From QIJE01 sp048541835 (GTDB taxonomy: Bacteria > SZUA-79 > Acidulodesulfobacterales > Acidulodesulfobacteraceae), in assembly GCF_048541835.1 (NCBI RefSeq), contig NZ_JBLEOY010000002.1:533978-597977 (forward strand): a stretch of DNA of 64,000 nucleotides. Reading direction: 5' to 3'. The notes under the pieces were generated by a model. The model was not told the DNA's origin. It did not search any database and saw nothing but the letters and a program-made list of their open reading frames with translations. Shown here one piece after another: positions 7,956-17,526 of the stretch. The stretch's first letter is position 1, and each line of letters starts with the position of its first letter. The position numbers and the translations under genes were made by a program.

Positions 7956-9371
7956 TTAAATATAATTTTTAAATTCGGTTATTGTTTTATCAATTTTATC
8001 GTAATATGAAATAGATTTTTTATTGGAACCCATTAAAATTTCCGTCGTACTTCCTTCCCCATTTTCCGAAGGGTAAATTTTCATCCGTAAAGTTTTATGA
8101 TTAAAGTAAAAAGAGAAGAATAATGAAATAATCATAAAAATGGAGCCTATCCAAATAATCCATGTGTATGAGTTTTTAGCTATTTCCAGACCGCTGTAAT
8201 AGTATACTTTTACCCCTGCGAATATAAAAGCAAGCTTTTCTTTATACGTCGCAAGTATCAAAGGAAACTTATGCGCCCCTGCAATGCCCGGATGTTCGAA
8301 GAATGTAAGATTTTTCAAGTGCTTCTCGTTTTTATATAAAGATATATAAAACGGGATTTTATGTTTACCGGAGTTTCTTAATGGACTAAATTTAAATTTT
8401 AATCCCTTTATACCCGTATCGTACAATGTCCCCGGTTCAGCAAAGATTGTACGCTTCTTAAAATGAGTGCCCCCTAAATTCACTAAAAGTAATCTGGCGG
8501 CCGAAGGCAAATAGTGCCCGTAGCTTACCTGATAAATAGTGAGCCCGTCATACGTAAGGGGGTGGTTTACCCGTATTGATTTTGTAAGGATTACCTTATG
8601 GTTCTTGATTATGCTCAATTTACTGATATAAGCCGCGGGTACTCCGTCCTTGTAATACTTTGTCGTATATTTATCAAGCCTTATTTTAAATGGCAATTTA
8701 ACGGGTTTTCCGTTTCTGTTTTTATCGCTCAACATATATGAATAACCGGTTGACAGCCCTTCATTGATATTTACGTACGACCTGAATCCGTGAGTAATGT
8801 TTAAAATTACTCCGAATATTATAATTATTATAGCTAAATGAACCGCATAGGGAGACAGACGGAATATTCCGTTTTTAGAAAAATACAGTTCAGACTGTTT
8901 GCCGTCATATTTTTCCTTGGGTTTACCGAATTTCTTTGAAAACATATTTTTCGATATAGACAATACCTCTTCCTGGCTTTTTGAAGAATCTAAACTATAG
9001 TATCTTGTTTTTTTAGATTTTCCTTCCTTAGCGTCGCTTGAAGAGATATTCGGAAACGACGGATCGGGGTTAAAGATAATTTTAAGGGTGTTAGGTATCC
9101 TGTCTATGGAGCATACAATTAAATTGACGGCAAATAAGCCGCCTAAGGCTACGAAATACCATGAACGGTAAACATTTAAAAAGCCGAGTCCGTAAAGTAT
9201 ATTAAAAAAAAACGGACCGTACGCCGTTTTATATACTACTAAAGGTTCGCCCTGTTCTATAATAGTGCCTATTATGGATACTGCAGAAATTAAAATAAAT
9301 AAAATCATAGCCAATTTTACGGAAGAAAAAAGCCTTTTCAACTTTGATAAAATGACGATTATAAGCTTCAT
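7956..9371 (-). CDS. resB: ResB/Ccs1 cytochrome c biogenesis protein
   Basis: This 471-residue protein has the ResB layout. Three N-terminal transmembrane helices (about 18-36, 68-88 and 175-195) precede a large periplasmic domain with the family-like segments INEGLSTGYSY and NHPLTYDGLTIYQVSYG, and a final helix lies near 410-430. It binds and presents heme together with CcsA in System II cytochrome c maturation. It sits between resA and ccsA on the same strand. Start ATG at 9371. Confidence 0.9.
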   Translation of the reverse strand: MKLIIVILSKLKRLFSSVKLAMILFILISAVSIIGTIIEQGEPLVVYKTAYGPFFFNILYGLGFLNVYRSWYFVALGGLFAVNLIVCSIDRIPNTLKIIFNPDPSFPNISSSDAKEGKSKKTRYYSLDSSKSQEEVLSISKNMFSKKFGKPKEKYDGKQSELYFSKNGIFRLSPYAVHLAIIIIIFGVILNITHGFRSYVNINEGLSTGYSYMLSDKNRNGKPVKLPFKIRLDKYTTKYYKDGVPAAYISKLSIIKNHKVILTKSIRVNHPLTYDGLTIYQVSYGHYLPSAARLLLVNLGGTHFKKRTIFAEPGTLYDTGIKGLKFKFSPLRNSGKHKIPFYISLYKNEKHLKNLTFFEHPGIAGAHKFPLILATYKEKLAFIFAGVKVYYYSGLEIAKNSYTWIIWIGSIFMIISLFFSFYFNHKTLRMKIYPSENGEGSTTEILMGSNKKSISYYDKIDKTITEFKNYI

Positions 9372-9408
9372 ACGCTACCTCAATTGTTAATTATTGAATT
9401 ATGCCTTA

Positions 9409-9969
9409 TTATATTTTTTTATTAATTTTTTTAAACTCGTATTTCAGAAAACCCGGCGGTAGTTCTCCCGTAAAATGGGTAACGACAATCCCTTTTCTAT
9501 TTATTATAAAGGACTGCGGTATCTCGTAAATATTGCCGTAAGCCTTGGATATGCTGCGGGTAGCCATTCCTACCGGATACGTGATGATACCCCCCTTAAA
9601 GGTCTTTATGAAATTAAGCACCGCTACCGGTCCACTATTGTTAACGGAGAGACCGAAGATTACGAAGCCATCCTTTTTATGCGATTTATAAAATTTTTCA
9701 AGCCTCGGCATTTCATCTCTGCAAGGGGGACACCATGTAGCCCAGAAATTGATGAGAATAATCTTGCCCCTAAATTTTTTTAAAGATAGAGTCATTCCAG
9801 GATAGTTAATACTTTTAACGGAAAATTGGGGGGCAAGAGTTTCCCTGCCCGATTTAGTTATTTTAGTGTTTTTCATTAAGCCTGAAAACTTAATCGCTAA
9901 AATGGATGCTGCAATAATGACAATTATAAAAATTATTATTTTGGTTGTCCGTTTGGAATTTTTATTCAT
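9409..9969 (-). CDS. resA: ResA/TlpA-like membrane-anchored thiol-disulfide oxidoreductase
   Basis: This 186-residue protein has one N-terminal helix (about 10-28) and a periplasmic thioredoxin fold. The active site is WATWCPPC near residues 74-81, preceded by LKKFRGKIILINFW and followed by the cis-Pro region IPQSFIINRKG. ResA-type proteins reduce the CXXCH cysteines of apocytochromes before heme attachment, which fits its place at the head of the resB-ccsA operon. A ribosome site GGAGGT lies just before the ATG at 9969. Confidence 0.9.
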   Translation of the reverse strand: MNKNSKRTTKIIIFIIVIIAASILAIKFSGLMKNTKITKSGRETLAPQFSVKSINYPGMTLSLKKFRGKIILINFWATWCPPCRDEMPRLEKFYKSHKKDGFVIFGLSVNNSGPVAVLNFIKTFKGGIITYPVGMATRSISKAYGNIYEIPQSFIINRKGIVVTHFTGELPPGFLKYEFKKINKKI

Positions 9970-10090
9970 TATAACCTCCTTCTTTTTTACCGCTGCATAA
10001 CCGTATGGCTAAGTTCATAGCTCATATGAGATTACAAACGGCATAAACAATATAATAACAAGTTAAAAACTTACATTTAGATCATATAGA

Positions 10091-10486
10091 TTAAACAGAA
10101 AGGAACTTAGGGGGATGATTTATGGGAAATATTAAGAGTTTCTGAAGAAAAATATATAGTAAAAAAATGAGCATAAAAGTTGCGCCGAAATTGCCGGTAG
10201 AATCAAATATATTCGTGAATATATTTTGGCATTCTATGCCGCATATTGACTGGATTTGTTGCAAGTGTTTGCTGCTCGAACTCAATAAAGCGTAAAATAC
10301 AGAATTCTTGAAGACCGATTTGTTTTGAATAGTTATCGGTTTTTTAGGATGATATATTTTGGCAGAAAATCCTATATTTGAAGACGCCGGATAAGCATAG
10401 CTCAGTTCGGTTACGCATATTAAATAAGTTATACTCAGGAAAGATAAAACAAAAAATGCGACATATAAATACCTTTTTAAAGCCAC
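10091..10486 (-). CDS. Small membrane protein of unknown function upstream of resA
   Basis: This 131-residue protein is not recognised. It has an N-terminal hydrophobic helix (about 8-30) compatible with a signal sequence, a polar middle with a CGIEC cysteine pair near residues 82-86, and a second hydrophobic helix (about 100-120). The GTG start at 10486 is supported by AAGGAG with 8-base spacing, so the gene looks real. It lies about 120 bases upstream of resA in the same direction. The CXXXC pair and neighbours suggest, without proof, a periplasmic thiol or metal role in cytochrome maturation. Confidence 0.6.
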   Translation of the reverse strand: MALKRYLYVAFFVLSFLSITYLICVTELSYAYPASSNIGFSAKIYHPKKPITIQNKSVFKNSVFYALLSSSSKHLQQIQSICGIECQNIFTNIFDSTGNFGATFMLIFLLYIFLQKLLIFPINHPPKFLSV

Positions 10487-10624
10487 GTTAAACGCTCCTT
10501 TCCTTATCCGTATATACTTTTTTCATCTTGCTCTCAATGTTACTACGAATAAACAGCGGTGTCAATCTTATAAATTTTCAACGCCCTCGAATCAAAGTAA
10601 AGCCTTGAAATCCAACTTCTGTTA

Positions 10625-10654
10625 TTGTAAAAATCCGTTGAGATTTATTATAAT
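10625..10654 (+). promoter_or_regulatory. Putative promoter for the ubiE/menG gene
   Basis: TTGTAA (10625-10630) and a consensus -10 TATAAT (10649-10654) are separated by 18 bases, placed 39 bases before the ATG at 10693. Confidence 0.45.
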
Positions 10655-10692
10655 GTAAAGAAAAGGTTAAAAAACAGAGGGGGCACAATAAT

Positions 10693-11382
10693 ATGTCGGA
10701 AAATATTAATGGTATTTTTTCTTCTATCGCTAATGTTTATGATTTTATGGGGCATTTTTTCAGTTTAGGAATAGACGGAATATGGCGAAAGATTGTTGCA
10801 GGGGAGGCTATGGTAGAAAAAACCGACTATAAAGTACTTGATGTCGCTACCGGAACGGGTTCTATCGCAATCGATATTGCCGAGAAAGCAAGGAGAGTTA
10901 AAAAACAGGTTGAAATCGTCGCCGTAGATTTCAACAAAGATATGCTTAACATAGCCAGGAATAAAATAAAAAGAAAAAGAATAGTCAATATACGCGTTAA
11001 AATCGAAGATGCTATGAGACTCGACGAGCCCTGTTGCAGTTATGATGTTGTGACTGCGGGATTCTTGCTCAGGAATATCGATGATACTGAAGTTTTTGCT
11101 AAAGAGTTAAAAAGGATTTTGAAAAAGGATGGAAAATTTATATTATTGGAAATGGGTAAACCTCAGAATAGAATTTCTAAGATATTTTTCGAAATATATT
11201 TTTTTATAATCAGATTTTTAGGTTCGATTATAAATAAAAATGCGTATAACTGGCTGACATACAGCATAATGGCTTTTGATAGAAACGAGATGCTGAATAT
11301 TTTAGCGAACAAGGGATTTAGAGATCTAAAGATTAAAAATCTGCCTTTTCATGTAGGTTTTGTAATAACCGGCATAAAATGA
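10693..11382 (+). CDS. ubiE: UbiE/MenG-family quinone-biosynthesis C-methyltransferase
   Basis: This 229-residue class I SAM methyltransferase has the family N-terminus (IANVYDFMGHFFSLGID), motif I VLDVATGTGS near residues 48-57, the acidic VAVDFNKDML near 77-86 and the characteristic FLLRNIDD near 125-132. It would methylate demethylmenaquinone (or the ubiquinone precursor) to complete the membrane quinone. In a probably anaerobic, cytochrome-bearing organism menaquinone is the likelier product, so menG would be an equally fitting name. It stands alone between divergent and downstream units. Confidence 0.85.
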   Translation: MSENINGIFSSIANVYDFMGHFFSLGIDGIWRKIVAGEAMVEKTDYKVLDVATGTGSIAIDIAEKARRVKKQVEIVAVDFNKDMLNIARNKIKRKRIVNIRVKIEDAMRLDEPCCSYDVVTAGFLLRNIDDTEVFAKELKRILKKDGKFILLEMGKPQNRISKIFFEIYFFIIRFLGSIINKNAYNWLTYSIMAFDRNEMLNILANKGFRDLKIKNLPFHVGFVITGIK

Positions 11383-11421
11383 GATAGTTCTAAACAACAA
11401 CATTGATTAAATAGAAAAATA

Positions 11422-11450
11422 TTGACTTATAACCTTTAAGTCGTTACAAT
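11422..11450 (+). promoter_or_regulatory. Promoter of the tolC-emrA-like operon
   Basis: TTGACT (11422-11427), a 17-base spacer and TACAAT (11445-11450) lie 61 bases before the start at 11512. Confidence 0.6.
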
Positions 11451-11511
11451 AGACCATAGTGATAAACGTTTTTAATTTAATGCTTTTTAACGAATAAACA
11501 TTAAATAAATT

Positions 11512-12891
11512 ATGAACAGTAAAGCCCCTCATCTTTTCCGTTTTTTTTTACTTTCTATTTTCTTCTTGTTTTACCTGTCGTATTTATCGGGCTTCGGCGA
11601 TAATGATGCCCTTGCATTCCATGCAAGACCTTTGCGCATTATTACACTGAATAATGCTTATATTCTTGCGGCTCATCGTAACGACACTATAAAGGCTGCA
11701 AAAGAGAGTTATTATCAGTCTACGCTTTTAAAATGGTCTGCCGTCGGCATGATATTGCCGAATATCCGGCTTATATATAAAGACCAAAGAATGCATTTTA
11801 ACTCACCTGCAGCTCCCTCATCTTCAGGCGGCGGTACCTTTTTGTTTTTATATCCGAATTATGAATATAGTTTTATGTTGAGCCAACCTATTCTTAACAT
11901 AGGAGCAATTCCGGCATATCAGGCAGCGCAAAATATGATAGCTTTTAATAAGATGAATCTTAATAATGTATCCTCTGCAACGCTTTACAATGTAGCGGTA
12001 GATTACTATACGGTTATAAACGACTTAAGTTTGATTAAGGCGGATAGTAAGACTTTAAATGAGGCAAAAACACATCTTAGACTGTCCGAGGCTAGACTTG
12101 GAGCGGGGCTTGCTATAGTTACCGATGTTCTTCAGGCGAAATCTCAATTTTATGCCGCAAGACAACAGTTGTTAAGCTCAAAAAATGCATTAAAGACGGT
12201 AAAGGCCGATCTCGCCGCACTTCTCGGTATAGGCCGGTACTTCGGGGTCGTAAAACCGTCCGAGCCCGTTTTCAAAAAGGCGCCGTTAAAAACGTACATT
12301 ACATCGGCATATAAAAATAATTCCGGATTAAAGGCTTTAAGGTTTGCCAAAAAGGCTGCCGACGATAAGGTCGTATATTACGAATCGCAATATATTCCCA
12401 CTATTAACTTTACCGCTTCCTATAATGCACTTTCGAGCAGCCATTTTATACCGGATGGTTCGTTAAGTTACTGGACTGCCGGCGCGACATTGACTATGCC
12501 TATATTTCAGGGTTCAACAAGAATAGTTTCCATAGAAAAAGCACGTTCGGCGGCAAATCAATCAATGTACAATACGACCCAGACAAAACGGAATTTAAAG
12601 GCACGGGTTATATCGGAGTTTTATAATATTCAAAATCTTAAATATGAAGTGATTACGCTTAAGCATGAAGAGAAATTTGCATCTAAAAATTATGAGCTCG
12701 TAGAAGAAGAATATAAGGCCGGTGTTGCAACAAGCGTAGACGTTATAACCGCTATGGCGGAGCTAACTAAGGCAAGACATAATCTTTTATCTGCCGGATT
12801 AAGTTATGATAAATCCGTTTTAGGACTAAAAAGACTGACAGGTTCGTTCAAAGAAAAACTTGTAAACTTGACAGAGGATAGGTTTAATTGA
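11512..12891 (+). CDS. TolC-family outer-membrane efflux protein
   Basis: This 459-residue protein has a signal-like hydrophobic N-terminus (about 8-30) and two OEP-type repeats rich in heptad-like helices. The segments LRLSEARLGAGLAIVTDVLQAKSQF-type (about 190-215) and VEEEYKAGVATSVDVITA (about 402-419) are the paired signature helices of TolC proteins. It would form the trimeric outer-membrane exit duct. It is followed 69 bases later by a membrane-fusion adaptor, so the two form the outer parts of a tripartite pump or secretion system; no inner-membrane transporter follows. A consensus-like promoter lies upstream. Confidence 0.9.
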   Translation: MNSKAPHLFRFFLLSIFFLFYLSYLSGFGDNDALAFHARPLRIITLNNAYILAAHRNDTIKAAKESYYQSTLLKWSAVGMILPNIRLIYKDQRMHFNSPAAPSSSGGGTFLFLYPNYEYSFMLSQPILNIGAIPAYQAAQNMIAFNKMNLNNVSSATLYNVAVDYYTVINDLSLIKADSKTLNEAKTHLRLSEARLGAGLAIVTDVLQAKSQFYAARQQLLSSKNALKTVKADLAALLGIGRYFGVVKPSEPVFKKAPLKTYITSAYKNNSGLKALRFAKKAADDKVVYYESQYIPTINFTASYNALSSSHFIPDGSLSYWTAGATLTMPIFQGSTRIVSIEKARSAANQSMYNTTQTKRNLKARVISEFYNIQNLKYEVITLKHEEKFASKNYELVEEEYKAGVATSVDVITAMAELTKARHNLLSAGLSYDKSVLGLKRLTGSFKEKLVNLTEDRFN

Positions 12892-12960
12892 TTTTCAAAT
12901 TGTAGCAGGCGATGCATATGTGGCTTTGTAATTAATATATGGCTAAAACGGTTGGATTAA

Positions 12961-14142
12961 ATGGATAAAGATGATGAGAAAATCGGCGAAACCGAGGAAA
13001 ACTATTCAGTTACCGCAGGTACTAAATTTACCAAAAAAAATATCGTCATAGCTTCTATTATATTTTCGTTTGCAATAGTTGTAGGTATATTTGTTTTTAG
13101 GTGGTATCTTTTAGGGCTTACGCATGTATACACTGAAGACGCGGAAATTAACGGGCATTTGATTTCCGTAAGTACAATGGTTCCCGGGAATATTAAGGCC
13201 GTTTACGTCCATAAGAACGAGTCTGTTAAAAAGGGTGAGTTCATTGCAAGAATAGATGATTCCGCATATTATCCCGCAATGCTTCAGGCAAGAGCCTATT
13301 ACAAACTTGCAAGGGCAAAACTTTTTAGTGCCGGCGCGGATATCGCCGGATTTATCGGAACTAATTATAATTCTTTTTATCTCTCTAAGCTTGCATATAA
13401 AATGGCTTTGGCCGACCTTGGTAAGGCAAAGCTTACATACGAATTACATAGAAGAGATTATAAGCGAGATTTATTGCTTTTAAAGAAAGAATTTATTACT
13501 AAGCAACAGTTTGATTCGGTTAGGACGGCATATCTGGTGTCTAAGCAGGCTTATCTTGCTGCGGTATCCGCCCTTGGAACCGCTAAAAGGAACTATTTCC
13601 AGTCAAGCTATATGAAAAACAATATAGCCGCTAATAATCTGACTACACTTAAACCGCTCGAAGCAAACGTTAAAATTGCTAAAGCCGCATACGAGGTTGC
13701 CCTTGCCGATTATAAAAATACCTTTATACGTTCTCCGATAAACGGAGTCGTAGCCAAAGAGATGTCTTATATAGGGGAATATGTTACGCCGGGTACGCCG
13801 ATAATCATAGAAAATAATTTAAGAAACGTGTGGGTTACGGCGAATGTAAAAGAAACCGTTATCGAGAATATTAAAAGGGGCGATCCCGTTAAGATCATCG
13901 TGGATTCTTTTCCCGGCAGGGTTTTTAATGGAAGGGTAGAATTTGTCGGATCCGTCAGCACGTCCAAGTTCGCATTGATTCCGACGAATAATCCATCCGG
14001 AACATTTACCAAGGTAACGCATAGGCTTCCGGTGAGAATTAAGATTCTAAATGACTACGGACATATTTTAAAGCCAGGAATGATGGTTGAGGTAACTATA
14101 AGTACGGCTAAAATAAAATCTAAAGATAAATTCGTTAAGTAA
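12961..14142 (+). CDS. HlyD/EmrA-family membrane-fusion (periplasmic adaptor) protein
   Basis: This 393-residue protein has one inner-membrane anchor (about 29-50), a split biotinyl-lipoyl-like domain (VPGNIKAVYVHKNESVKKGEF near 75-95 and its partner FIRSPINGVVAKEMSYIGEYVTPG near 256-280), a long alpha-helical hairpin between them, and a C-terminal beta-barrel region (VKIIVDSFPGRVFNGRVEF). This is the EmrA layout: it would join an inner-membrane exporter to the TolC protein encoded just upstream. No EmrB-like transporter is adjacent, so the pump partner and substrate are unknown. Confidence 0.9.
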   Translation: MDKDDEKIGETEENYSVTAGTKFTKKNIVIASIIFSFAIVVGIFVFRWYLLGLTHVYTEDAEINGHLISVSTMVPGNIKAVYVHKNESVKKGEFIARIDDSAYYPAMLQARAYYKLARAKLFSAGADIAGFIGTNYNSFYLSKLAYKMALADLGKAKLTYELHRRDYKRDLLLLKKEFITKQQFDSVRTAYLVSKQAYLAAVSALGTAKRNYFQSSYMKNNIAANNLTTLKPLEANVKIAKAAYEVALADYKNTFIRSPINGVVAKEMSYIGEYVTPGTPIIIENNLRNVWVTANVKETVIENIKRGDPVKIIVDSFPGRVFNGRVEFVGSVSTSKFALIPTNNPSGTFTKVTHRLPVRIKILNDYGHILKPGMMVEVTISTAKIKSKDKFVK

Positions 14143-14158
14143 ACAATTAATATATAGT

Positions 14159-14560
14159 ATGAATATTAAAAATACAGGCAAGACATTTTTATTCGTTGCG
14201 TTATTTTCGGTTTTGTCAATATTCGCATTCTATTCGGTATATCCTAAGGCTGCATATTCACATTATAGTCAGAATAGCGGAGGGAAATATTTTTTTAACT
14301 ATTATAATTGCATAGATTGTCATGTCATAAACGGCATAGGCGGAACGCTCGGTCCTTCGTTGTCTGATTACGGAAATGAAGGCAAAATCTATCGGTGGAC
14401 GGTTGCCCAGATTAAAAATCCGCGGGTTCATTTCAAGGTGGGTTCCAAGATTAAAATAAACGGCAGGGTCTATTATGCCATTATGCCGTCCTATAATTAT
14501 ATTTCTAAGTCTGATATTAAAGTACTTGTGGCATATCTATATTCATTAAAAAATAAATAG
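14159..14560 (+). CDS. Monoheme c-type cytochrome, paralogue of the one at 6598-7050
   Basis: This 133-residue protein has a hydrophobic signal or anchor (about 9-28) and a single CIDCH heme site at 51-55, followed by GIGGTLGPSLSDYG. The later IMPSY supplies a probable axial Met. It shares the HFK.GS.I.ING..Y..IMP.Y pattern with the cytochrome at 6598 but lacks that protein's Gly/Met-rich linker. It starts 17 bases after the adaptor gene and is probably in the same transcript, although a cytochrome has no obvious role in an efflux pump. Confidence 0.85.
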   Translation: MNIKNTGKTFLFVALFSVLSIFAFYSVYPKAAYSHYSQNSGGKYFFNYYNCIDCHVINGIGGTLGPSLSDYGNEGKIYRWTVAQIKNPRVHFKVGSKIKINGRVYYAIMPSYNYISKSDIKVLVAYLYSLKNK

Positions 14561-14605
14561 ATAAAAATTATTAATTATAATTTAAGATGATTACGGCATA
14601 TCGGT

Positions 14606-15703
14606 TTGGAAATTAAAAATCAGAGAAGACCCTCCCGGACAATTAAAATAGGTAGTGTTTCAATCGGTTCGGACGCCCCTATAAGCGTTCAATCCATGAC
14701 AAATACTATTACCGAAGATATTCCTTCCACAGTAAGGCAAATCAAAGATTTAGAGGACTACAACTGTGAAATAGTTAGAATCGCAGTGAATACGGATAAT
14801 GCTGCAAGGTCTTTGCGGGAGATAGTGAAGCAGGTCAAAGTGCCTATAGTTGCAGATATCCATTTTGACCATAAACTTGCCGTGGCTTCTTTAGAAGCAG
14901 GGGTTAGCGGTTTAAGGATTAATCCGGGGAATATCGGGGATAAAAAAAAAGTGAAAGAGGTTGTTGCCGCATGTAAAGATAGGGCAATTCCAATAAGGAT
15001 AGGGGTTAATTCCGGATCCTTGGAAAAAGGCTTGCTCGAAAAAAACAGGGGGGATTTTGCTGCAGCAATGGTTGATAGCGCCCTTAAGCATATTAATATT
15101 TTAGAAGATGAATCTTTTTACGATATAAAAATATCGTTAAAATCTACCGATATTTTAACGACGATAAGGGGATACGAACTACTTGCGGAAAAGGTAGATT
15201 ATCCGTTTCATATAGGCATAACCGAGTCGGGAACAGTCCTCTCGGGAACCGTAAAATCCGGCGTAGGAATAGGTATTTTACTTTATAAAGGAATAGGGGA
15301 TACCGTAAGGGTTTCTTTAAGCGATAACCCTGTTACGGAAGTTATTGTCGCTTATCATATTTTAAGGGATTTAGGTTTAAGAAGCGGAGGCGTCCAACTT
15401 TTATCCTGCCCGACTTGCGGAAGGACGGAGATAGATATCGTCAAGATAGCAAGGGATTTTGAGAGAGTTTCCGCTAAGATAAAGTCGAATATAAAGGTTG
15501 CGATAATGGGATGTGTAGTGAACGGTCCCGGTGAATCTATGCATGCGGATGTCGGTATTGCTGGAGGAAAAGAAAAATCGGTTTTATTTTCTAAGGGTAA
15601 AATTATAGGTAGGTACGACAATAAGGAAATATTCGATGTATTGATAAAGGAAGTAGAAAATATTACCGGAGAAAAGATTTCTTTGGATTCTATGCTTTTA
15701 TAG
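14606..15703 (+). CDS. ispG: IspG (GcpE) 4-hydroxy-3-methylbut-2-enyl-diphosphate synthase
   Basis: This 365-residue Fe-S enzyme catalyses the penultimate step of the MEP isoprenoid pathway, reducing methylerythritol cyclodiphosphate to HMBPP. Visible family segments are IGSVSIGSDAPISVQSMTNT at the N-terminus, VADIHFDHKLA near 92-102, and the [4Fe-4S] cysteines in SCPTCGRTEID (about 268-271) and MGCVVNGPGES (about 303). The frame is closed by a TGA at 14588-14590, so the start is TTG at 14606, with no strong ribosome site. proS follows and the two are likely co-transcribed. Confidence 0.95.
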   Translation: MEIKNQRRPSRTIKIGSVSIGSDAPISVQSMTNTITEDIPSTVRQIKDLEDYNCEIVRIAVNTDNAARSLREIVKQVKVPIVADIHFDHKLAVASLEAGVSGLRINPGNIGDKKKVKEVVAACKDRAIPIRIGVNSGSLEKGLLEKNRGDFAAAMVDSALKHINILEDESFYDIKISLKSTDILTTIRGYELLAEKVDYPFHIGITESGTVLSGTVKSGVGIGILLYKGIGDTVRVSLSDNPVTEVIVAYHILRDLGLRSGGVQLLSCPTCGRTEIDIVKIARDFERVSAKIKSNIKVAIMGCVVNGPGESMHADVGIAGGKEKSVLFSKGKIIGRYDNKEIFDVLIKEVENITGEKISLDSMLL

Positions 15704-15747
15704 ACAATATACGGTTGGTATATTGTAATTATTCTTACGAGGTAAAC

Positions 15748-17478
15748 ATGAGATATTCGAAGTTTTTTATACCGTCATTAAAAGAAGACCCTAGAGAGGC
15801 CGTCCTTAAAAGCCATAAATTACTTTTAAGAGCGGGTTATATGAGGCAACTTGCCGGAGGTGTTTATATTTATCTGCCGCTTGGCTATAAAAGCCTTAAA
15901 AAGTTGGAAGAGATAATAAGACAGGAAATGAGTGCCGTCGGAGCGATAGAGCTTTCCATGCCGTTTGTTCAACCCTTAGATTTATGGAAAGAGTCGGGTA
16001 GGGACGAGGATTACGGAAGAGAACTGCTGAGGTTTAAGGATAGACAGGATAGGGGTTTTTGTCTTGCGCCTACTTATGAAGAGGTTATAACGGATTTGGT
16101 TAAAAAAAACGTAAAATCATACAAAGAACTACCCATGACATTATATCAGATACACCTTAAGTTTAGAGATGAGATGCGTCCGAGATTTGGTCTAATGAGG
16201 GCTAAGGAATTTATCATGAAGGACGCTTATAGTTTTGATCGGGACGAAGCAGGTTTAAATGTAAGCTATGAAAAGATGAAGCATGCTTATGAAAATATAT
16301 TTGTAAGGCTCGGGTTTGATTTTAAATTTATCAAAGCGGAGGCGGGAGAAATCGGTGGGAGTTATTCCGAAGAGCTTATGGTTTTCTCCGAGTATGGAGA
16401 GGATAAAATAGTTATTTGCGAAAATTGCGGATATGCCGTCTCCATAGACGAAGCCGATTCTATAAGCGATCGTCAAGATCCCCTCGAATCGTGCAGGCAA
16501 CCCAAAATGACTAAACTATTTACACCCGGCAAGAAATCGGTCGAGGAAGTCGGTGAATACCTCAAGTTGAATAAAACTTATTTTGCAAAAACGATTATTT
16601 ATAAGACGGAATCGGGATTTATCGCAGGGGTTGTCAGGGGAGACAGGGAAATAAACGAACGCAAGCTAAAAAAGGCTGCCGGTGTTAAAAACTTATTTCT
16701 CGCAGAAAAAAGCGAAGTAGAAAGAATAACCGGAGCGCCATGCGGCTTTGCCGGTCCGTTTGGGTTAAAGGAAGGCTCAGCGCTTGTCGTTATAGACGAG
16801 GAGATTGATAATTCAGAATACTGGATAACCGGAGCTAACGAAAAGGATGCCCATATGGCAAACGTAAAACCGGGCAGGGATTTTATTCCCGACGTGGTAG
16901 CAAATATAAGAAGTGTTCAAGTCGGAGATAAGTGCATAAAGTGTTCTGGAGATCTAAAAATTAAAAACTCCATAGAATTGGGACACATCTTTAAGCTCGG
17001 AGAGAAGTATTCGCGCATTTTAAATGCAAAATTCTTAGATGAAAAAGGAAAAACCAAGTTTTTTGTTATGGGTTGTTACGGAATCGGCGTAGGGAGAACA
17101 CTGCAAACGCTCATAGAGGTTTTTTCCGACGAATTCGGAATAAATCTTCCGGTAGCATTGAGTCCGTTTACGATGGCAGTTGTTGCCCTTAATATGGGCA
17201 ATGAGCAAATAGCCGCTCTTTCCGAAAGTATTTATAAAAATATAACGAATATGGGAATAGACGTCCTTTACGACGACAGGAAATTGTCTCCAGGTATCAA
17301 GCTGAAAGATATTGACTTAATAGGGGTACCTTTTAAAATAGTTATAGGCAATAGAACTATTAAAGATAAGAAATACGAGATTATTGTAAGAATAGACAAT
17401 AAAAAAGAGATTTACGATAATCTCGAAAGCCTTTATGAGAGAGTAAGAGAACTATCGAAGATAGAAACTTTTTTATAA
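15748..17478 (+). CDS. proS: Prolyl-tRNA synthetase
   Basis: A 576-residue bacterial-type class II synthetase. It starts MRYSKFFIPSLKEDPREAV, has motif 2 around FRDEMRPRFGLMRAKEFIMKDAYSF (about 152-176, given in part as FRDEMRPRFGLMRAKEF), a central editing (INS) domain (about 230-400, with EIGHIFKLGEKYS following), and the motif 3 region CYGIGVGRTLQTL, then the anticodon-binding domain. The ATG at 15748 is preferred over an upstream TTG at 15715 because AGGT sits four bases before it and the family N-terminus begins there. It charges tRNA-Pro, one gene for which lies at 20078-20154. Confidence 0.96.
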   Translation: MRYSKFFIPSLKEDPREAVLKSHKLLLRAGYMRQLAGGVYIYLPLGYKSLKKLEEIIRQEMSAVGAIELSMPFVQPLDLWKESGRDEDYGRELLRFKDRQDRGFCLAPTYEEVITDLVKKNVKSYKELPMTLYQIHLKFRDEMRPRFGLMRAKEFIMKDAYSFDRDEAGLNVSYEKMKHAYENIFVRLGFDFKFIKAEAGEIGGSYSEELMVFSEYGEDKIVICENCGYAVSIDEADSISDRQDPLESCRQPKMTKLFTPGKKSVEEVGEYLKLNKTYFAKTIIYKTESGFIAGVVRGDREINERKLKKAAGVKNLFLAEKSEVERITGAPCGFAGPFGLKEGSALVVIDEEIDNSEYWITGANEKDAHMANVKPGRDFIPDVVANIRSVQVGDKCIKCSGDLKIKNSIELGHIFKLGEKYSRILNAKFLDEKGKTKFFVMGCYGIGVGRTLQTLIEVFSDEFGINLPVALSPFTMAVVALNMGNEQIAALSESIYKNITNMGIDVLYDDRKLSPGIKLKDIDLIGVPFKIVIGNRTIKDKKYEIIVRIDNKKEIYDNLESLYERVRELSKIETFL

Positions 17479-17493
17479 TATAATGGTGTTGAT

Positions 17494-17522
17494 AAAAAAA
17501 ACAGGCAGACCGCCCGTTTTTT
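17494..17522. terminator. Bidirectional terminator-like hairpin between proS and the FmdB gene
   Basis: An A-tract, a short stem formed by CAGGC and GCCCG with one mismatch, and a T-tract occupy the gap between two convergent genes, so it could end transcription from both sides. Confidence 0.5.
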
Positions 17523-17526
17523 ATGC

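Noticed and set aside
15715..15747. Longer N-terminus for ProS from a TTG codon
   Set aside because: The family N-terminus and an AGGT ribosome site support ATG at 15748.
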